Shown: piece by piece, positions 1 through 8,574 of the stretch | Layout: each line of letters starts with the position of its first letter | Position numbering within the stretch: position 1 is the stretch's first letter | NCBI GenBank assembly: GCA_965223095.1 | Contig: OZ244979.1 | Span: 1,550,001-1,614,000 of the forward strand | Length of the DNA stretch: 64,000 nucleotides | Reading direction: 5' to 3' | Source: J054 sp965223095 | GTDB taxonomy: Bacteria > Pseudomonadota > Gammaproteobacteria > Steroidobacterales > GCA-2729495 | Position numbers and translations under genes: made by a program | The notes under the pieces: generated by a model | Seen by the model: the letters and a program-made list of their open reading frames with translations, nothing else | Database searches by the model: none | What the model was told of the DNA's origin: nothing

Positions 1-1275
1 GGGTAGTCCAGCGAAGCTGATGCCGGCGAGCAATACCGATGCCGCGACGATGGGCCAGGGGTTCGCGAAGGCGAAACGACCCAGCCGTCGTAAGATTTTT
101 GCCAAGGTCGAGTCCGCATGATCCGAATTGTCGCCATGACTTGCTAGCACAGCCAATTCACGCGGCGTCATGCGCACTAAGTAAGCGGGTACAAAGACGA
201 TGGTCAAAATAAAGGCCAGCAATATGCCGATGGCGACGAAGGCACCGAAAATTTGCACCGGGGGAATCGGCGTGAGCATTAAGGAGAGAAAGCCGGCGGC
301 CGAGGTAAGGGAGGTAAATAGCATGGGCTTAAAGAGCCGGCCCGTGACCGCGCGGATGGTGTTTTGTGCGCCCGCTTCTTCACGGTAGCGGTCAGCGAAT
401 TCCGACAGAATATGCACCGAGTCCACGACGGCAATTGGCATCAAAAAGATCGGGATCATGGAGCTCATGATATGCACGGTATAGCCGAGGCCGATCAGTA
501 GTCCCATGGTGATGATCACCGTGGCCAGGGCGACGATCATGGGCGCGATGACCAGGCGCCAGCTGGCGAAAAAATAGGCCATGAGCAAGAAAATCATCAG
601 CCCCGCTAGCGGCGCGCTAATCCCCATTTGCACGAACATTTCTGTGCCGAAGGTGTCCTCAGCCACGGGCAACCCAGTGATGTGAAACTCCGTGGGGCCC
701 TCGATCGTATCCGCCAGCGTTTGGATTTCGCGGGCGATGGGATAACTTAAATCCTTGCTGACAATGGGCACGTAGATGGCGGCAGCCTGGCCGTCCGCGG
801 ACACCAGGGTGTTGTTGAGCAGTGGTAAGCGCTGCACCTGCTCGCGAATTTTACCGGCGCCGGCGAGGGTCGTCGGCGCGGCTTTCATCATCCATTCGAA
901 GCGGATGGCGCCGCCTTCGCCCTGTGAAATATTGTCCGCGGTGGCCAAGGACATCAGATCAGCAGTGATGACCCCATCCAATTGCAGAATCGCTTCGCTG
1001 AGGGTTTGCAAGGCGGCCAGGGATTCGGGGTTGTATATACCACTCGGGCTGTCGGTATTTACTAAGCCTACGACGATGGCGTCATGCAACATGAAACGCG
1101 CTTCGACCTCGTTGTGAAAAACGCGGTCGACCTGATCGGCGGGCAGCATGTTCTCCGGATCGGTATCGATACGAATCTTTAGCAGTTGCGCGCCCAGTAA
1201 CAGGCAGAGGGCGGCGACTAGTCCGTAAACCAGTCGTGGTTTTTGTGTGGCAAGGTTCAGAAGTTGTCTCTGCAT
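1..1275 (-). CDS. RND/MMPL-family exporter, partial (cut by window edge)
   Basis: Inner-membrane exporter of the RND superfamily (MMPL/'predicted exporter' branch), reading leftward from an ATG at 1273-1275 and open for 425 codons to base 1, so the C-terminal half is missing. An N-terminal membrane segment lies at about residues 14-32, followed by the family-typical IDTDPENMLP stretch and a ~180-residue periplasmic domain. A block of membrane helices follows from about residue 215, including GxxxHIMSSMIPIFLMP-type sequence with a VDSVHILSEF motif. It is the last gene of a leftward run with prfA and the cysteine synthase (34-bp gap). Substrate cannot be inferred. It is a different gene from the MMPL exporter at 48.8 kb. 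Confidence 0.85.
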   Translation of the reverse strand, partial: MQRQLLNLATQKPRLVYGLVAALCLLLGAQLLKIRIDTDPENMLPADQVDRVFHNEVEARFMLHDAIVVGLVNTDSPSGIYNPESLAALQTLSEAILQLDGVITADLMSLATADNISQGEGGAIRFEWMMKAAPTTLAGAGKIREQVQRLPLLNNTLVSADGQAAAIYVPIVSKDLSYPIAREIQTLADTIEGPTEFHITGLPVAEDTFGTEMFVQMGISAPLAGLMIFLLMAYFFASWRLVIAPMIVALATVIITMGLLIGLGYTVHIMSSMIPIFLMPIAVVDSVHILSEFADRYREEAGAQNTIRAVTGRLFKPMLFTSLTSAAGFLSLMLTPIPPVQIFGAFVAIGILLAFILTIVFVPAYLVRMTPRELAVLASHGDNSDHADSTLAKILRRLGRFAFANPWPIVAASVLLAGISFAGLP

Positions 1276-1309
1276 GTCTTAGGGCTTGATGCGTGCTGGC
1301 TGTCCCGGA

Positions 1310-2320
1310 TCAACCCTCCAAGTCCAGCCACTGGGGTAATTCCAAGCCCTTGGAAGCCAGAAATTCCCGATTAAACAAGCGCGCCCGGTAGCGCATGGCG
1401 CCATCGCAGAGAATGGTGACAATGGTATGTCCCGGGCCGAGTTCTCTGGCTAGGCGAATAGCCCCGGCGACGTTGACACCCGTGGATCCGCCCAGTGACA
1501 AGCCTTCATGCTTGATCATTTCATAAACCAGCGGAATCGATTCGGTATCGGGAATTTGATAGGGGGCATCAATCAGGGTGTCAGCCAGGTTGTCGGTGAT
1601 ACGAGAATTGCCGATGCCCTCGGAAATTGAACCGCCCTCGGCTTTCAGTTCTCCGTGCCGGTAATAATTATAAAGTGCCGAGCCCGTTGGGTCGGCGAGG
1701 CCAATGGCAATATCAGTGTCGTGATCTTTTAGCGCGCGGGCAATCCCGGCCAGGGTGCCACCGGTGCCCACGGAGCAAATAAACCCCTGCAGCTCACCGT
1801 CGGTTTGCGCCCAAATTTCTTGGCCGGTGGTTGCTTGATGGATATCACGATTGGCCGTGTTGTTGAACTGATTGGCCCAAATCGCGCTGCCGGGGTCTTT
1901 GTCATTGAGTTCGGCGGCAATGCGCTCCGAAACCTTCGTGAAGTGATTGGGATCTTTCAGCGGTACCGCCGGCACCAGGCGCACATCGGGGCCATAGGAT
2001 TTCAGCGTGTCGATCTTGTCCCGGCTTTGATTATCCGGCATCACGATGATGCTGCGGTAACCGAGGCAATTGCCCACAACGGCTAAGCCAATGCCGGTAT
2101 TGCCCGCGGTGCCTTCGACGATGGTCCCGCCAGGTCGCAGCAGGCCCCGTGCCTCGGCATCTCGTACTATCCCCAGCGCCGCGCGGTCTTTAACCGAACC
2201 GCCGGGGTTCATGAATTCCGCTTTGCCGAGAATCTCGCAGCCGGTGGCATCCGAGGCCTGGTTCAAACGAATCAGCGGTGTGTTACCGATGCGTGCAATG
2301 GTGTCGGGATAAGTCTTCAT
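1310..2320 (-). CDS. cysK: Cysteine synthase A-like PLP enzyme
   Basis: Fold-type II PLP enzyme of the O-acetylserine sulfhydrylase family, 336 residues, close to the usual 310-340. The PLP-binding lysine is K44 in NPGGSVKDRAA. The substrate-binding loop TAGNTGIG and the phosphate-binding SVGTGGTLAG loop are both present, and the second substrate segment ends in GGSTGVN. The expected reaction is O-acetyl-L-serine plus sulfide to cysteine in the cytoplasm. It sits 14 bp downstream of prfA in the same orientation, probably co-transcribed, where prmC would be found in many gammaproteobacteria. The cysK symbol reflects the family; a cystathionine beta-synthase-like or CysK2-like role cannot be excluded from sequence alone. 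Confidence 0.88.
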   Translation of the reverse strand: MKTYPDTIARIGNTPLIRLNQASDATGCEILGKAEFMNPGGSVKDRAALGIVRDAEARGLLRPGGTIVEGTAGNTGIGLAVVGNCLGYRSIIVMPDNQSRDKIDTLKSYGPDVRLVPAVPLKDPNHFTKVSERIAAELNDKDPGSAIWANQFNNTANRDIHQATTGQEIWAQTDGELQGFICSVGTGGTLAGIARALKDHDTDIAIGLADPTGSALYNYYRHGELKAEGGSISEGIGNSRITDNLADTLIDAPYQIPDTESIPLVYEMIKHEGLSLGGSTGVNVAGAIRLARELGPGHTIVTILCDGAMRYRARLFNREFLASKGLELPQWLDLEG

Positions 2321-2334
2321 GTTTTTCTAAGGGC

Positions 2335-3414
2335 TTAGTCCAGAGCCGCTAATTGCGCCGCTTGGTTTTCATGAATCAGCGGCTCAATGACGTGATCCAG
2401 GTTGCCTTCTAAAATCTCGTCCAGCTTGTAAAGCGTTAAATTAATGCGGTGATCGGTGACGCGTCCTTGGGGAAAGTTGTAAGTGCGTATGCGTTCGGAT
2501 CGATCACCCGAACCGACTAAACTCTTGCGCTCGGCGGCCTGTTCTTGTTGCGCTTTTTGCTCTTGGGCGTCCAATAGTCTGGCTTGCAGTAAAGACATCG
2601 CGCGGGCGCGGTTCTTGTGTTGCGAGCGTTCGTCTTGGCACTCCACCACGATGCCGGTGGGCAGATGCGTCAGGCGCACGGCCGAGTCGGTCTTGTTGAC
2701 ATGTTGACCGCCGGCACCTGATGCGCGATAGGTATCCACGCGCAGATCCGCCGTATTGACTTCGATGTCCGCACCGGCCGCAGCCTCGGCCAGAACGGCT
2801 ACGGTACAGGCCGAGGTGTGAATGCGGCCCTGGGCTTCCGTGGCAGGCACCCGTTGCACCCGATGCGCCCCAGATTCGAATTTGAGCTGCGAGTAGGCGC
2901 CGCGGCCGTCGATGCGGCTCACAATTTCTTTGTACCCGCCGTGCTCGCCTTCGCTGCTATTCAATATTTCCAGCGACCAGCCGCGTCCTTCCGCATATTT
3001 GCTGTACATGCGGAACAGGTCGCCGGCGAACAGAGCAGCTTCATCGCCGCCCGTACCGGCGCGAATCTCCAGATAGATGTTGGCGTCATCCCGCGGATCC
3101 TTCGGTAACAAGAAAACTTGCAGTTGGCTTTCTAAGTCCGCCAGACGCTCATTCAATAGGGTTATTTCATCTTCGCCCAGGGCGCGAATTTCGGCATCGT
3201 CATCCTTGAGCATCTCTTCAGCCGCGGCGTGGTCGGCCCGGGCCGCTTCGAAGGTCTGTACCAGCGATACCACAGGTTCGAGTTGCGCGTATTCAACGGA
3301 CAAATCGCGGAATCGGTTTTGGTCGCCAATGACCTCCGGGTCAGACAGGAGCTGCCCCAGTTCTTCCGACCGATTAACCAGCCGGTGCAATTTGTCCACG
3401 ATGCCCTGTTTCAC
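2335..3414 (-). CDS. prfA: Peptide chain release factor 1
   Basis: Class I release factor, 359 residues, full length. It shows the anticodon-mimic PAT motif (RVPATE) that reads UAA/UAG, distinguishing RF1 from RF2, and the GGQ peptidyl-hydrolysis motif at about residues 235-237 in SGAGGQHVNKTDSAVR. The start is a GTG at 3412-3414 preceded by AGGA 11 bases upstream; no in-frame ATG fits the conserved N-terminus better. The GTG and its ribosome-binding region lie inside a 22-bp sequence (3411-3432) repeated exactly at 6237-6258. hemA, which often precedes prfA in gammaproteobacteria, is not upstream; mobile-element debris is there instead. Confidence 0.97.
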   Translation of the reverse strand: MKQGIVDKLHRLVNRSEELGQLLSDPEVIGDQNRFRDLSVEYAQLEPVVSLVQTFEAARADHAAAEEMLKDDDAEIRALGEDEITLLNERLADLESQLQVFLLPKDPRDDANIYLEIRAGTGGDEAALFAGDLFRMYSKYAEGRGWSLEILNSSEGEHGGYKEIVSRIDGRGAYSQLKFESGAHRVQRVPATEAQGRIHTSACTVAVLAEAAAGADIEVNTADLRVDTYRASGAGGQHVNKTDSAVRLTHLPTGIVVECQDERSQHKNRARAMSLLQARLLDAQEQKAQQEQAAERKSLVGSGDRSERIRTYNFPQGRVTDHRINLTLYKLDEILEGNLDHVIEPLIHENQAAQLAALD

Positions 3415-3432
3415 AGCGGCTATTATCCTGTA
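3411..3432. repeat. 22-bp direct repeat, left copy
   Basis: Exact 22-base repeat (TCACAGCGG...ATCCTGTA) identical to 6237-6258. This copy covers the prfA start codon and ribosome-binding region. The two copies bracket the 2.8-kb island of element remnants. Confidence 0.85.
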
Positions 3433-3451
3433 TTGGTATCGACGGGGATGT

Positions 3452-3526
3452 TTGGGGTCAAAGTCAAGACCGTCAACGATTGCTTGTCGACAAAAATATT
3501 CCGGTCGGGTTTTTACTCTGGCCCCA
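3452..3526. repeat. Decayed terminal-inverted-repeat pair
   Basis: The left end TTGGGGTCAAAGTCAAGAC and the right end GTTTTTACTCTGGCCCCAA resemble the inverted ends of the elements at 4659-5007 and 5881-6230, with a few mismatches. About 40 bp of unrelated sequence lie between them. I read this as a decayed, almost empty relative of those elements. Confidence 0.5.
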
Positions 3527-3671
3527 ACTAATCATAGCAAAGCCAAAAATAATGAGGATTCGCACTTCGATGATTGCATAGCGTTCTGCTAAGCAACCGA
3601 TCAGCGACCTCTCTATTGAGACCAGCAGCCCAAACACAACTTCTAGCCAAGCAATTTCCTCCTTCCGGCTA

Positions 3672-3869
3672 TCGGGTAAGCCGACACAGAATGCGTACGT
3701 TGAACGCAATAACCGAACCGTGCGCCATGAGTGGCTGGATTTGCACGTGTTCGATACTGTCGAGCGGGTACAGCAGCTTGCGACAGAATGGCTGTGGATA
3801 TATAACAACGAACGCGCCAACTCAGCCATCGGTGGTGTTCCCCCAAGAAGCTTGTTGACGGCAGCCTGA
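3672..3869 (+). pseudogene. IS3-family transposase, C-terminal remnant
   Basis: The frame from 3672 to the TGA at 3867-3869 encodes the end of an IS3-family OrfB integrase (DDE core, rve type). Typical strings are GKPTQNAYVERNNRTVRHEW, then WLWIYNNERANSAIGG and a PP..LL tail. The glutamate of the DDE triad is in YVER. There is no start codon, no upstream D and D residues and no OrfA, so only about 65 residues survive. It is non-functional debris. Confidence 0.8.
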
Positions 3870-3920
3870 TTTTCTATGAATGATCGCTGTGGGAAATGGG
3901 GGGTTACTGGTAAGGAAAAG

Positions 3921-3968
3921 GGTTCGAACCGATTTTTCAGCCGGCTAGCCAATAAAATCGGTTCGGCC
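3921..3968. repeat. Inverted repeat, AACCGATTTT family
   Basis: AACCGATTTT at 3927-3936 is matched by AAAATCGGTT at 3954-3963, with extended similarity on each side (GGTTCG outward). The same half-sites bound the element at 30351-30752, so this looks like the two ends of a relative with almost nothing between them. Confidence 0.5.
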
Positions 3969-4000
3969 CCATAAATAAATTGCTTTCGGCCGAGGGCTTG

Positions 4001-4618
4001 TTATTCCAGTCCAAATTCCTGCTTCTTTGGTTTGCGGTTGAAACGCTGGCGAAATTCCGGCGAGGCCATCGCTTCGTAAAGGTCTTCTATGTAGGCCATG
4101 GCGGAAATGGGCGATTCCGCGTAGTAAACCATTTTCCAGCCATCACCCGTTTTCCGCATAATGCCGGTGGCACGCAGATGTTCGCCCACCGGGGGGCGAG
4201 TGCCGATTTTAAATTCAGCCCAGACAAACCAGGTCGCTACGGCAAGATCGTCGGAAAGTGACTTCACGCGGATATTGGATGGCGTGTAATCCATGGCCTG
4301 AACTAATTTCGCACGAATCGGCGCATGAAAATACCAATCGAAGCTATCCCAGCCGATCACCCAATCTGCCATTTCTTCTGCCAGATACATCGGTGCCGGA
4401 TCATTCTTGTCGAATAGCTCGTCTGGCTGTGGGTCATTCAGGTCGGTAAAATAAGCACCAAATTTCTCTACGACTTCCGCTACTGCTGCATGTACCTCAG
4501 GAGAGCTAAGCGATTTTTCGATGTCTGACGCATTGCGGGGCATATCATGGCCCCCTGCCAACCCAGTGTTGGAAAACAACAATAGGGATAATCCCGCGAT
4601 AAATCCGATCGTTTTCAT
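4001..4618 (-). CDS. Secreted NTF2/SnoaL-like protein
   Basis: Protein of 205 residues with an N-terminal signal peptide (hydrophobic core in residues 5-20, AxAGG region near 21-23). The mature domain looks like an NTF2/SnoaL-like alpha+beta cone: ...WFVWAEFKIGTRP...G.HLRATGIMRKTGDGWKMVYYAES matches the usual strand pattern of those folds. AAGGAG lies 6 bases before the ATG, a strong ribosome-binding site. The catalytic role and ligand are unknown. It lies alone between element remnants and may have arrived with them; nothing in the window suggests a partner. Confidence 0.7.
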   Translation of the reverse strand: MKTIGFIAGLSLLLFSNTGLAGGHDMPRNASDIEKSLSSPEVHAAVAEVVEKFGAYFTDLNDPQPDELFDKNDPAPMYLAEEMADWVIGWDSFDWYFHAPIRAKLVQAMDYTPSNIRVKSLSDDLAVATWFVWAEFKIGTRPPVGEHLRATGIMRKTGDGWKMVYYAESPISAMAYIEDLYEAMASPEFRQRFNRKPKKQEFGLE

Positions 4619-4658
4619 AGCTGTCTCCTTGGTAAGTTGTTTTCTGCCGACCAGATTA

Positions 4659-5007
4659 ATGGGGTCAGAGTAAAAACTCTAGAGAGTGGGGTGAATTGCG
4701 GCTAGTCGACGGGTAGGGCATCGGTCAAACTGACAGATGTTTAGGCTTTGCTCGTGGGCTGGTGCCTAGAAAACGTCGTGTCTGTCCAGCGGGTTTGCCG
4801 GTCCACGTGGTTCAAGGTGGAAATAACCGCCAAGTCTGTCTTACCTGTGATGCCGATCTTAAGGCGTGCGCCAACCGATTAAAGGAAGCGGCAGAGAAGT
4901 ACTCTGTTGAGTGCATGCTTGGATCTTCATGACGAGCTGACCGGACAGCGACAGCAGCCACTCAAGCGCGGCCCCAGTCGTCGTAAATAGTTTTTACTCT
5001 GACCCCA
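4659..5007 (+). mobile_element. Miniature element from a REP-associated (Y1) transposase, copy 1
   Basis: 349-bp element with inverted ends ATGGGGTCAGAGTAAAAA and TTTTTACTCTGACCCCAT. Inside, a frame beginning GTG-CCT-AGA at about 4770 reads VPRKRRVCPAGLPVHVVQ and continues to AAEKYSVE. This is the N-terminus of the REP-associated tyrosine (Y1/IS200-like) transposases. A small frameshift follows and then DELTGQRQQPLKRGPSRRK, the usual C-terminal tail. The catalytic HuH/Tyr core is deleted, so the copy is non-autonomous. A near-identical copy in the same orientation lies at 5881-6230. Confidence 0.8.
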
Positions 5008-5827
5008 TAATTTTTTTTTGCAAATTTTCATCGCGCACTTCTCGAAGCTTCCTTCCGATACTGACACCGATTTGACGCGTCAAAAAAGGAAAGTAACGGT
5101 GCGTCCACGACACAGCACTGGCGGCGCCCGGTAAGATCAAGTCACGATTCTTTTCCATGCCTTTCAAAATTATTCGGGCGCACTTGCTAGCCTGCATCGG
5201 CTTGCCGGGACGTGACTTGAGAAAATGGTCGCGATCGACGTTAATCCACTTGGCATTGCGGTCGATCTCGGTCTCGACTGCCGCTGGGCAGACACAGCTC
5301 ACCTTGATCCCAAGCGGCTCGGCTTCGAGCCGCAACGACAAGCTCAACCCGACAACACCAAACTTGGCCGCCGCGTAGGAGGCGCCCGCGGGTAGCGGCA
5401 CCAGGCCACCCAATGACGCGGTGTTGACGATATGACCGAACCCCTGTTTGACCATGCGCGGATAGGCTGCAGCGACGCCGTGCACCACGCCGTACAGGTT
5501 GACATCGATCACCCGTTTCCAATCGTCAAGCGAAAGATCGCGAACCTCTCCGATCACGCCCATACCAGCGTTGTTAAAAAGTAGATCGATGCGGCCGTGT
5601 TCGGAGGCGACGCCCTCAATCCATGCTTCGACCTGATTCGCATCACTGACGTCGACGACAGCCGTTTCCACATCGCCGATTTCACGCGCCGCGCTGCCTA
5701 GTGTATCGGCATCAATATCCGACATGACCACATGAGCGCCGAAGCGATGCAATCGCTGCGCGATGGCCTTGCCTATGCCAGACCCGGCACCGGTAACAAC
5801 CGCAATCTTGCCGTCAAATGTGGTCAT
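4994..5827 (-). CDS. Short-chain dehydrogenase/reductase
   Basis: Classical SDR, 277 residues. The cofactor loop TGAGSGIG is near residue 12, with NNAG in the middle. The catalytic Ser is in NTASLGG and the Tyr/Lys pair in SYAAAKFG. It is NAD(P)-dependent and cytoplasmic; the substrate is unknown. The C-terminal ~40 residues (WTHRYFPFL...) resemble the tails of SDRs acting on lipid or steroid substrates, but that is only suggestive. AGGGAGAG precedes the ATG. The last codons (ATG GGG TCA GAG TAA) are the inverted end of the element at 4659-5007, so the element supplies the final residues and the stop. A second copy of the element lies upstream, so the gene is bracketed by direct copies. Confidence 0.9.
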   Translation of the reverse strand: MTTFDGKIAVVTGAGSGIGKAIAQRLHRFGAHVVMSDIDADTLGSAAREIGDVETAVVDVSDANQVEAWIEGVASEHGRIDLLFNNAGMGVIGEVRDLSLDDWKRVIDVNLYGVVHGVAAAYPRMVKQGFGHIVNTASLGGLVPLPAGASYAAAKFGVVGLSLSLRLEAEPLGIKVSCVCPAAVETEIDRNAKWINVDRDHFLKSRPGKPMQASKCARIILKGMEKNRDLILPGAASAVSWTHRYFPFLTRQIGVSIGRKLREVRDENLQKKIMGSE

Positions 5828-5880
5828 TTGTCTCTCCCTGCGGTTCGGTACAGCGCACCGATCTTACTCTCATCTAATTA

Positions 5881-6230
5881 ATGGGGTCAGAGTAAAAACT
5901 CTAGAGAGTGGGGTGAATTGCGGCTAGTTGACGGGTAGGGCGTCGGTCAAACTGGCAAATGTCTAGGATTTGCTTGTGGGCTGGTGCCTCAAAAAAGTCG
6001 TCTCTGTCCTGCGGGTTCGCCGGTCCACGTGGTTCAACGGGGAAGTAACCGCCAAGTCTGTTTTACCTGTGATGCCGATCTTAAGTGTGCGCTAACTGGT
6101 TAACGGAGGCGGCAGAGAAGTACTCTGTTGTAGTTCAAACTTGGGCCTTCATGACGAGCTTACCGGACAGCCGCAGCAGCCACTCAAGCGCGGCCCCAGT
6201 CGTCGTAAATAGTTTTTACTCTGACCCCAT
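5881..6230 (+). mobile_element. Miniature element from a REP-associated (Y1) transposase, copy 2
   Basis: 350-bp second copy of the 4659-5007 element, same orientation, with the same inverted ends and roughly 90% or more identity by eye. Differences are substitutions and small indels. The same internal deletion joins the N-terminal segment (AAEKYSV...) to the ELTGQ-type tail, so both descend from one deleted progenitor. Its right end lies six bases from the 22-bp repeat at 6237. Confidence 0.8.
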
Positions 6231-6236
6231 GAATCG

Positions 6237-6258
6237 TCACAGCGGCTATTATCCTGTA
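6237..6258. repeat. 22-bp direct repeat, right copy
   Basis: Exact copy of 3411-3432, ending one base before the ATG of the TPR lipoprotein gene. Read on the minus strand it also contains a GTG followed by ACG ATT before the element begins, which could be the start of a lost leftward gene. Confidence 0.85.
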
Positions 6259-6259
6259 C

Positions 6260-7963
6260 ATGGGCGACGCGACGCACAGCTATCTGGCCGCTGTTCTGAA
6301 AAGAGGCTTGCTGCTCGCGCTGCTGGCCATTCTGGCTAGCTGCGGGCGCGCCATGCGCGAGGTCACCGCGCCGGTCAATTACGTACCGAATTCCGGCTAT
6401 CACTTGTTAATGGCCGAAATCGCGCTGCAGCGCGGGGCCTACGCGGTAGCCGCCCAGGAATATTTAACGGCCGCCGAACGCAGCGAGGATGTCGCCACGG
6501 CCCGGCGCGCCACCGAGTTTAATTTTGACTATGGCTTCGATGCGTATGCGCTGCGCAGCGCCCAGCGATGGTTGTTCCTGGAAGCCGACAGCACCACGGC
6601 GCGGGAATACCTGGGGCGTTTGTATTTGCGCCGGCACGATGTGGATCAGGCCCAGGAGAATTTTGCGGTCGTCTTGGGCCCGCCCGCGCAACGCAGCGGC
6701 AGCGACTATCGCCTGCTAGCGGATGACTTGGCGAACGAGGCCAACGTGGATGCGGTGTTGCGCCTGCTATTGGTCTTGGAGCACAAACAGCAAGCGCCGT
6801 TGAGTTCGGGTTACCGATTGGCTGTGGCCGAGGCGGCGTTGCGGGCGGGTGCTGTTCCATTGGCGGTCTACTCGGCCGGGCAAGCCGCCGGCAGCGGGGA
6901 ATTGGGCGCAGCGGCGCAATTGGCGCTAAGTCGCGCCTTGCTGATGGACGGCCGGTCCACTGAAGCCTTGGAGCGCATGGCTGCCTTGCTGGCGGATGAG
7001 CCCACGGCGGAGATCGAGTTGGAGTTCGTGAGTTTGGCGGCGGCGGCAGGCGAGACGGAATTGGCTGAACGCGCATTGCAAAGTTTGATCACCGCGCGCG
7101 GTGCCGGTGGCGAGCGATTACGCCTGCGGGCGCTGATGGCCTTATCAGCCGGTGAACTGGATCAGGCGGATCAGCTGTTTAATGATTTAGCCGCTAGCGG
7201 CTACAAAATTTATGAAGCTTTTTACTATCTCGGCCAAATCGCTGCCGAGCAGAAGCAATTCGATGCCGCGATCCGCTACCTGCAGCGCATCAGTGCGGGT
7301 CGTTTTCTATTGCCCGCGCAATTTCAGATCGCCGCGGTGCAGGTGCAGGCCGGCGATGGCGAGGCGGCTCTGGCGCACCTGGATAAATTTGCCGCTGCCT
7401 ATCCGCGCTATCGCTTCGACATGTTTCGCCATCGTGCCAGCCTACTATCGCAGTTGCAGCGCTACGACGAGGCCCTAGCGTCGCTCAACGAAGCCATGGC
7501 TTATAAGCCTGAAAATTTAGACTTGTTGCTCGCGCGCGGCAGCTTGTTAGACCTACTCGGGCGCCTTGAACCCGCGCTGGAGGATTTCTATCGCGCATTA
7601 CGCCTAGCACCTCAGCGCGCCGTGGTCTTAAATTCCTTGGGTTATACCTTGGCCAATCGCACGCGCCGGTATGCCGAAGCCGAAAGCTATATTCGCCAAG
7701 CACTGCAGCTGGAACCACAAAGTTCCGCCATCATGGATAGCTTGGGGTGGGTGCTGTTCCGGCAGGGCCGGCTTGCCGAGGCGCGGAGCTATCTAGAAAT
7801 CGCTTATCAGCGCCTGCCAGACCCCGAGGTGGCGGCACACTTGGGTGAAGTTTTGTGGGCCTTAGAGGACACCGCAGCCGCGCAAGAAATTTGGACGGCG
7901 GCTCGCGAATCATTTCCGGATAGCAAGCCCTTGCAAGAAACCTTGGAAAGATTATTGCCATGA
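6260..7963 (+). CDS. TPR-repeat lipoprotein upstream of lolB
   Basis: Protein of 567 residues with a lipoprotein signal: hydrophobic residues 17-26 and lipobox LASC with C28 as the lipidation site. The body is helical with many tetratricopeptide repeats; clear units occur in the C-terminal third (ALASLNEAMAYKPENLDLLL, DFYRALRLAPQ, YIRQALQLEPQSS). Such TPR lipoproteins often precede lolB in gammaproteobacteria. It is presumably a periplasmic or outer-membrane scaffold; no enzymatic motif is visible. It overlaps lolB by 4 bp (ATGA), implying translational coupling. No strong Shine-Dalgarno precedes the ATG, possibly because the leader was altered when the adjoining island formed. Confidence 0.88.
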   Translation: MGDATHSYLAAVLKRGLLLALLAILASCGRAMREVTAPVNYVPNSGYHLLMAEIALQRGAYAVAAQEYLTAAERSEDVATARRATEFNFDYGFDAYALRSAQRWLFLEADSTTAREYLGRLYLRRHDVDQAQENFAVVLGPPAQRSGSDYRLLADDLANEANVDAVLRLLLVLEHKQQAPLSSGYRLAVAEAALRAGAVPLAVYSAGQAAGSGELGAAAQLALSRALLMDGRSTEALERMAALLADEPTAEIELEFVSLAAAAGETELAERALQSLITARGAGGERLRLRALMALSAGELDQADQLFNDLAASGYKIYEAFYYLGQIAAEQKQFDAAIRYLQRISAGRFLLPAQFQIAAVQVQAGDGEAALAHLDKFAAAYPRYRFDMFRHRASLLSQLQRYDEALASLNEAMAYKPENLDLLLARGSLLDLLGRLEPALEDFYRALRLAPQRAVVLNSLGYTLANRTRRYAEAESYIRQALQLEPQSSAIMDSLGWVLFRQGRLAEARSYLEIAYQRLPDPEVAAHLGEVLWALEDTAAAQEIWTAARESFPDSKPLQETLERLLP

Positions 7964-8574
7964 ATTATCGGTTGCTCAGCTTGTTGGGCTTACTCGTCAG
8001 CTTGTCGGCTTGCAGCCTGCAGCGCTCAGCACCGGGGGGGCCATTTGATTGGGATGATCGGCGTTCGGTGCTCAGCAGCGTATCGGCTTGGGAGCTTCGG
8101 GGCCGGGTGGCCATCAAGTCGGATCAGGGCGGCGGCCAAGGCAAACTAGCCTGGACCCAACGCGACGATGAAGCCCAGGTAAGTATTGCCGGGCCCTTCG
8201 GCGCCGGGGCGGTGGAAATTCGCTGGACCCAGGATGAAATTCTGATCACCAACGGCCGAGGGGAGGTGACGGCGGGACTGGCCGGGCCCGACGCGGCATC
8301 GAGATTTCTGCAAGCGCAGCTGGGCTGGAGTTTTCCTGTTCTCAGCACGCCTTATTGGCTCCTGGGCGTGCCGAATCCGGCCGCAGCTTACCGCGAAAGC
8401 TTTGATGCGCAGGGCTGGTTGCAGACCATCGAGCAACAAGATTGGACCATTCGCTATGACGGTTTTGTCGAGCGGGCAGGGCAATGGTTGCCGCGCAAAC
8501 TGAGTCTGCAGAGCACCGAGGGCCGATTGCGCGTGGTCCTTGACCACTGGGAACCCGCCACCGGTCGTCCCTGA
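7960..8574 (+). CDS. lolB: Outer-membrane lipoprotein LolB
   Basis: Protein of 204 residues, typical for LolB, the outer-membrane receptor that takes lipoproteins from LolA and inserts them in the inner leaflet. The signal peptide ends in lipobox LSAC with C18. Family features are WELRGRVAIKS near residue 45, the protruding-loop region around LGWSFPVLSTPYWLLGVPNP, and the closing strand RKLSLQS...LRVVLDHWE. It is translationally coupled to the TPR lipoprotein. ispE, which often follows lolB, is missing and tRNA-Gln comes next. Confidence 0.93.
   Translation: MNYRLLSLLGLLVSLSACSLQRSAPGGPFDWDDRRSVLSSVSAWELRGRVAIKSDQGGGQGKLAWTQRDDEAQVSIAGPFGAGAVEIRWTQDEILITNGRGEVTAGLAGPDAASRFLQAQLGWSFPVLSTPYWLLGVPNPAAAYRESFDAQGWLQTIEQQDWTIRYDGFVERAGQWLPRKLSLQSTEGRLRVVLDHWEPATGRP

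Noticed and set aside
1..1275. Left-edge RND exporter as part of the aryl-polyene cluster
   Set aside because: It is 42 kb away on the opposite strand with prfA/cysK; a separate MMPL gene serves the cluster.
3473..3952. 159-codon open frame on the minus strand across the IS3 remnant
   Set aside because: It is antisense to the transposase tail and has no recognisable domain or ribosome-binding site.
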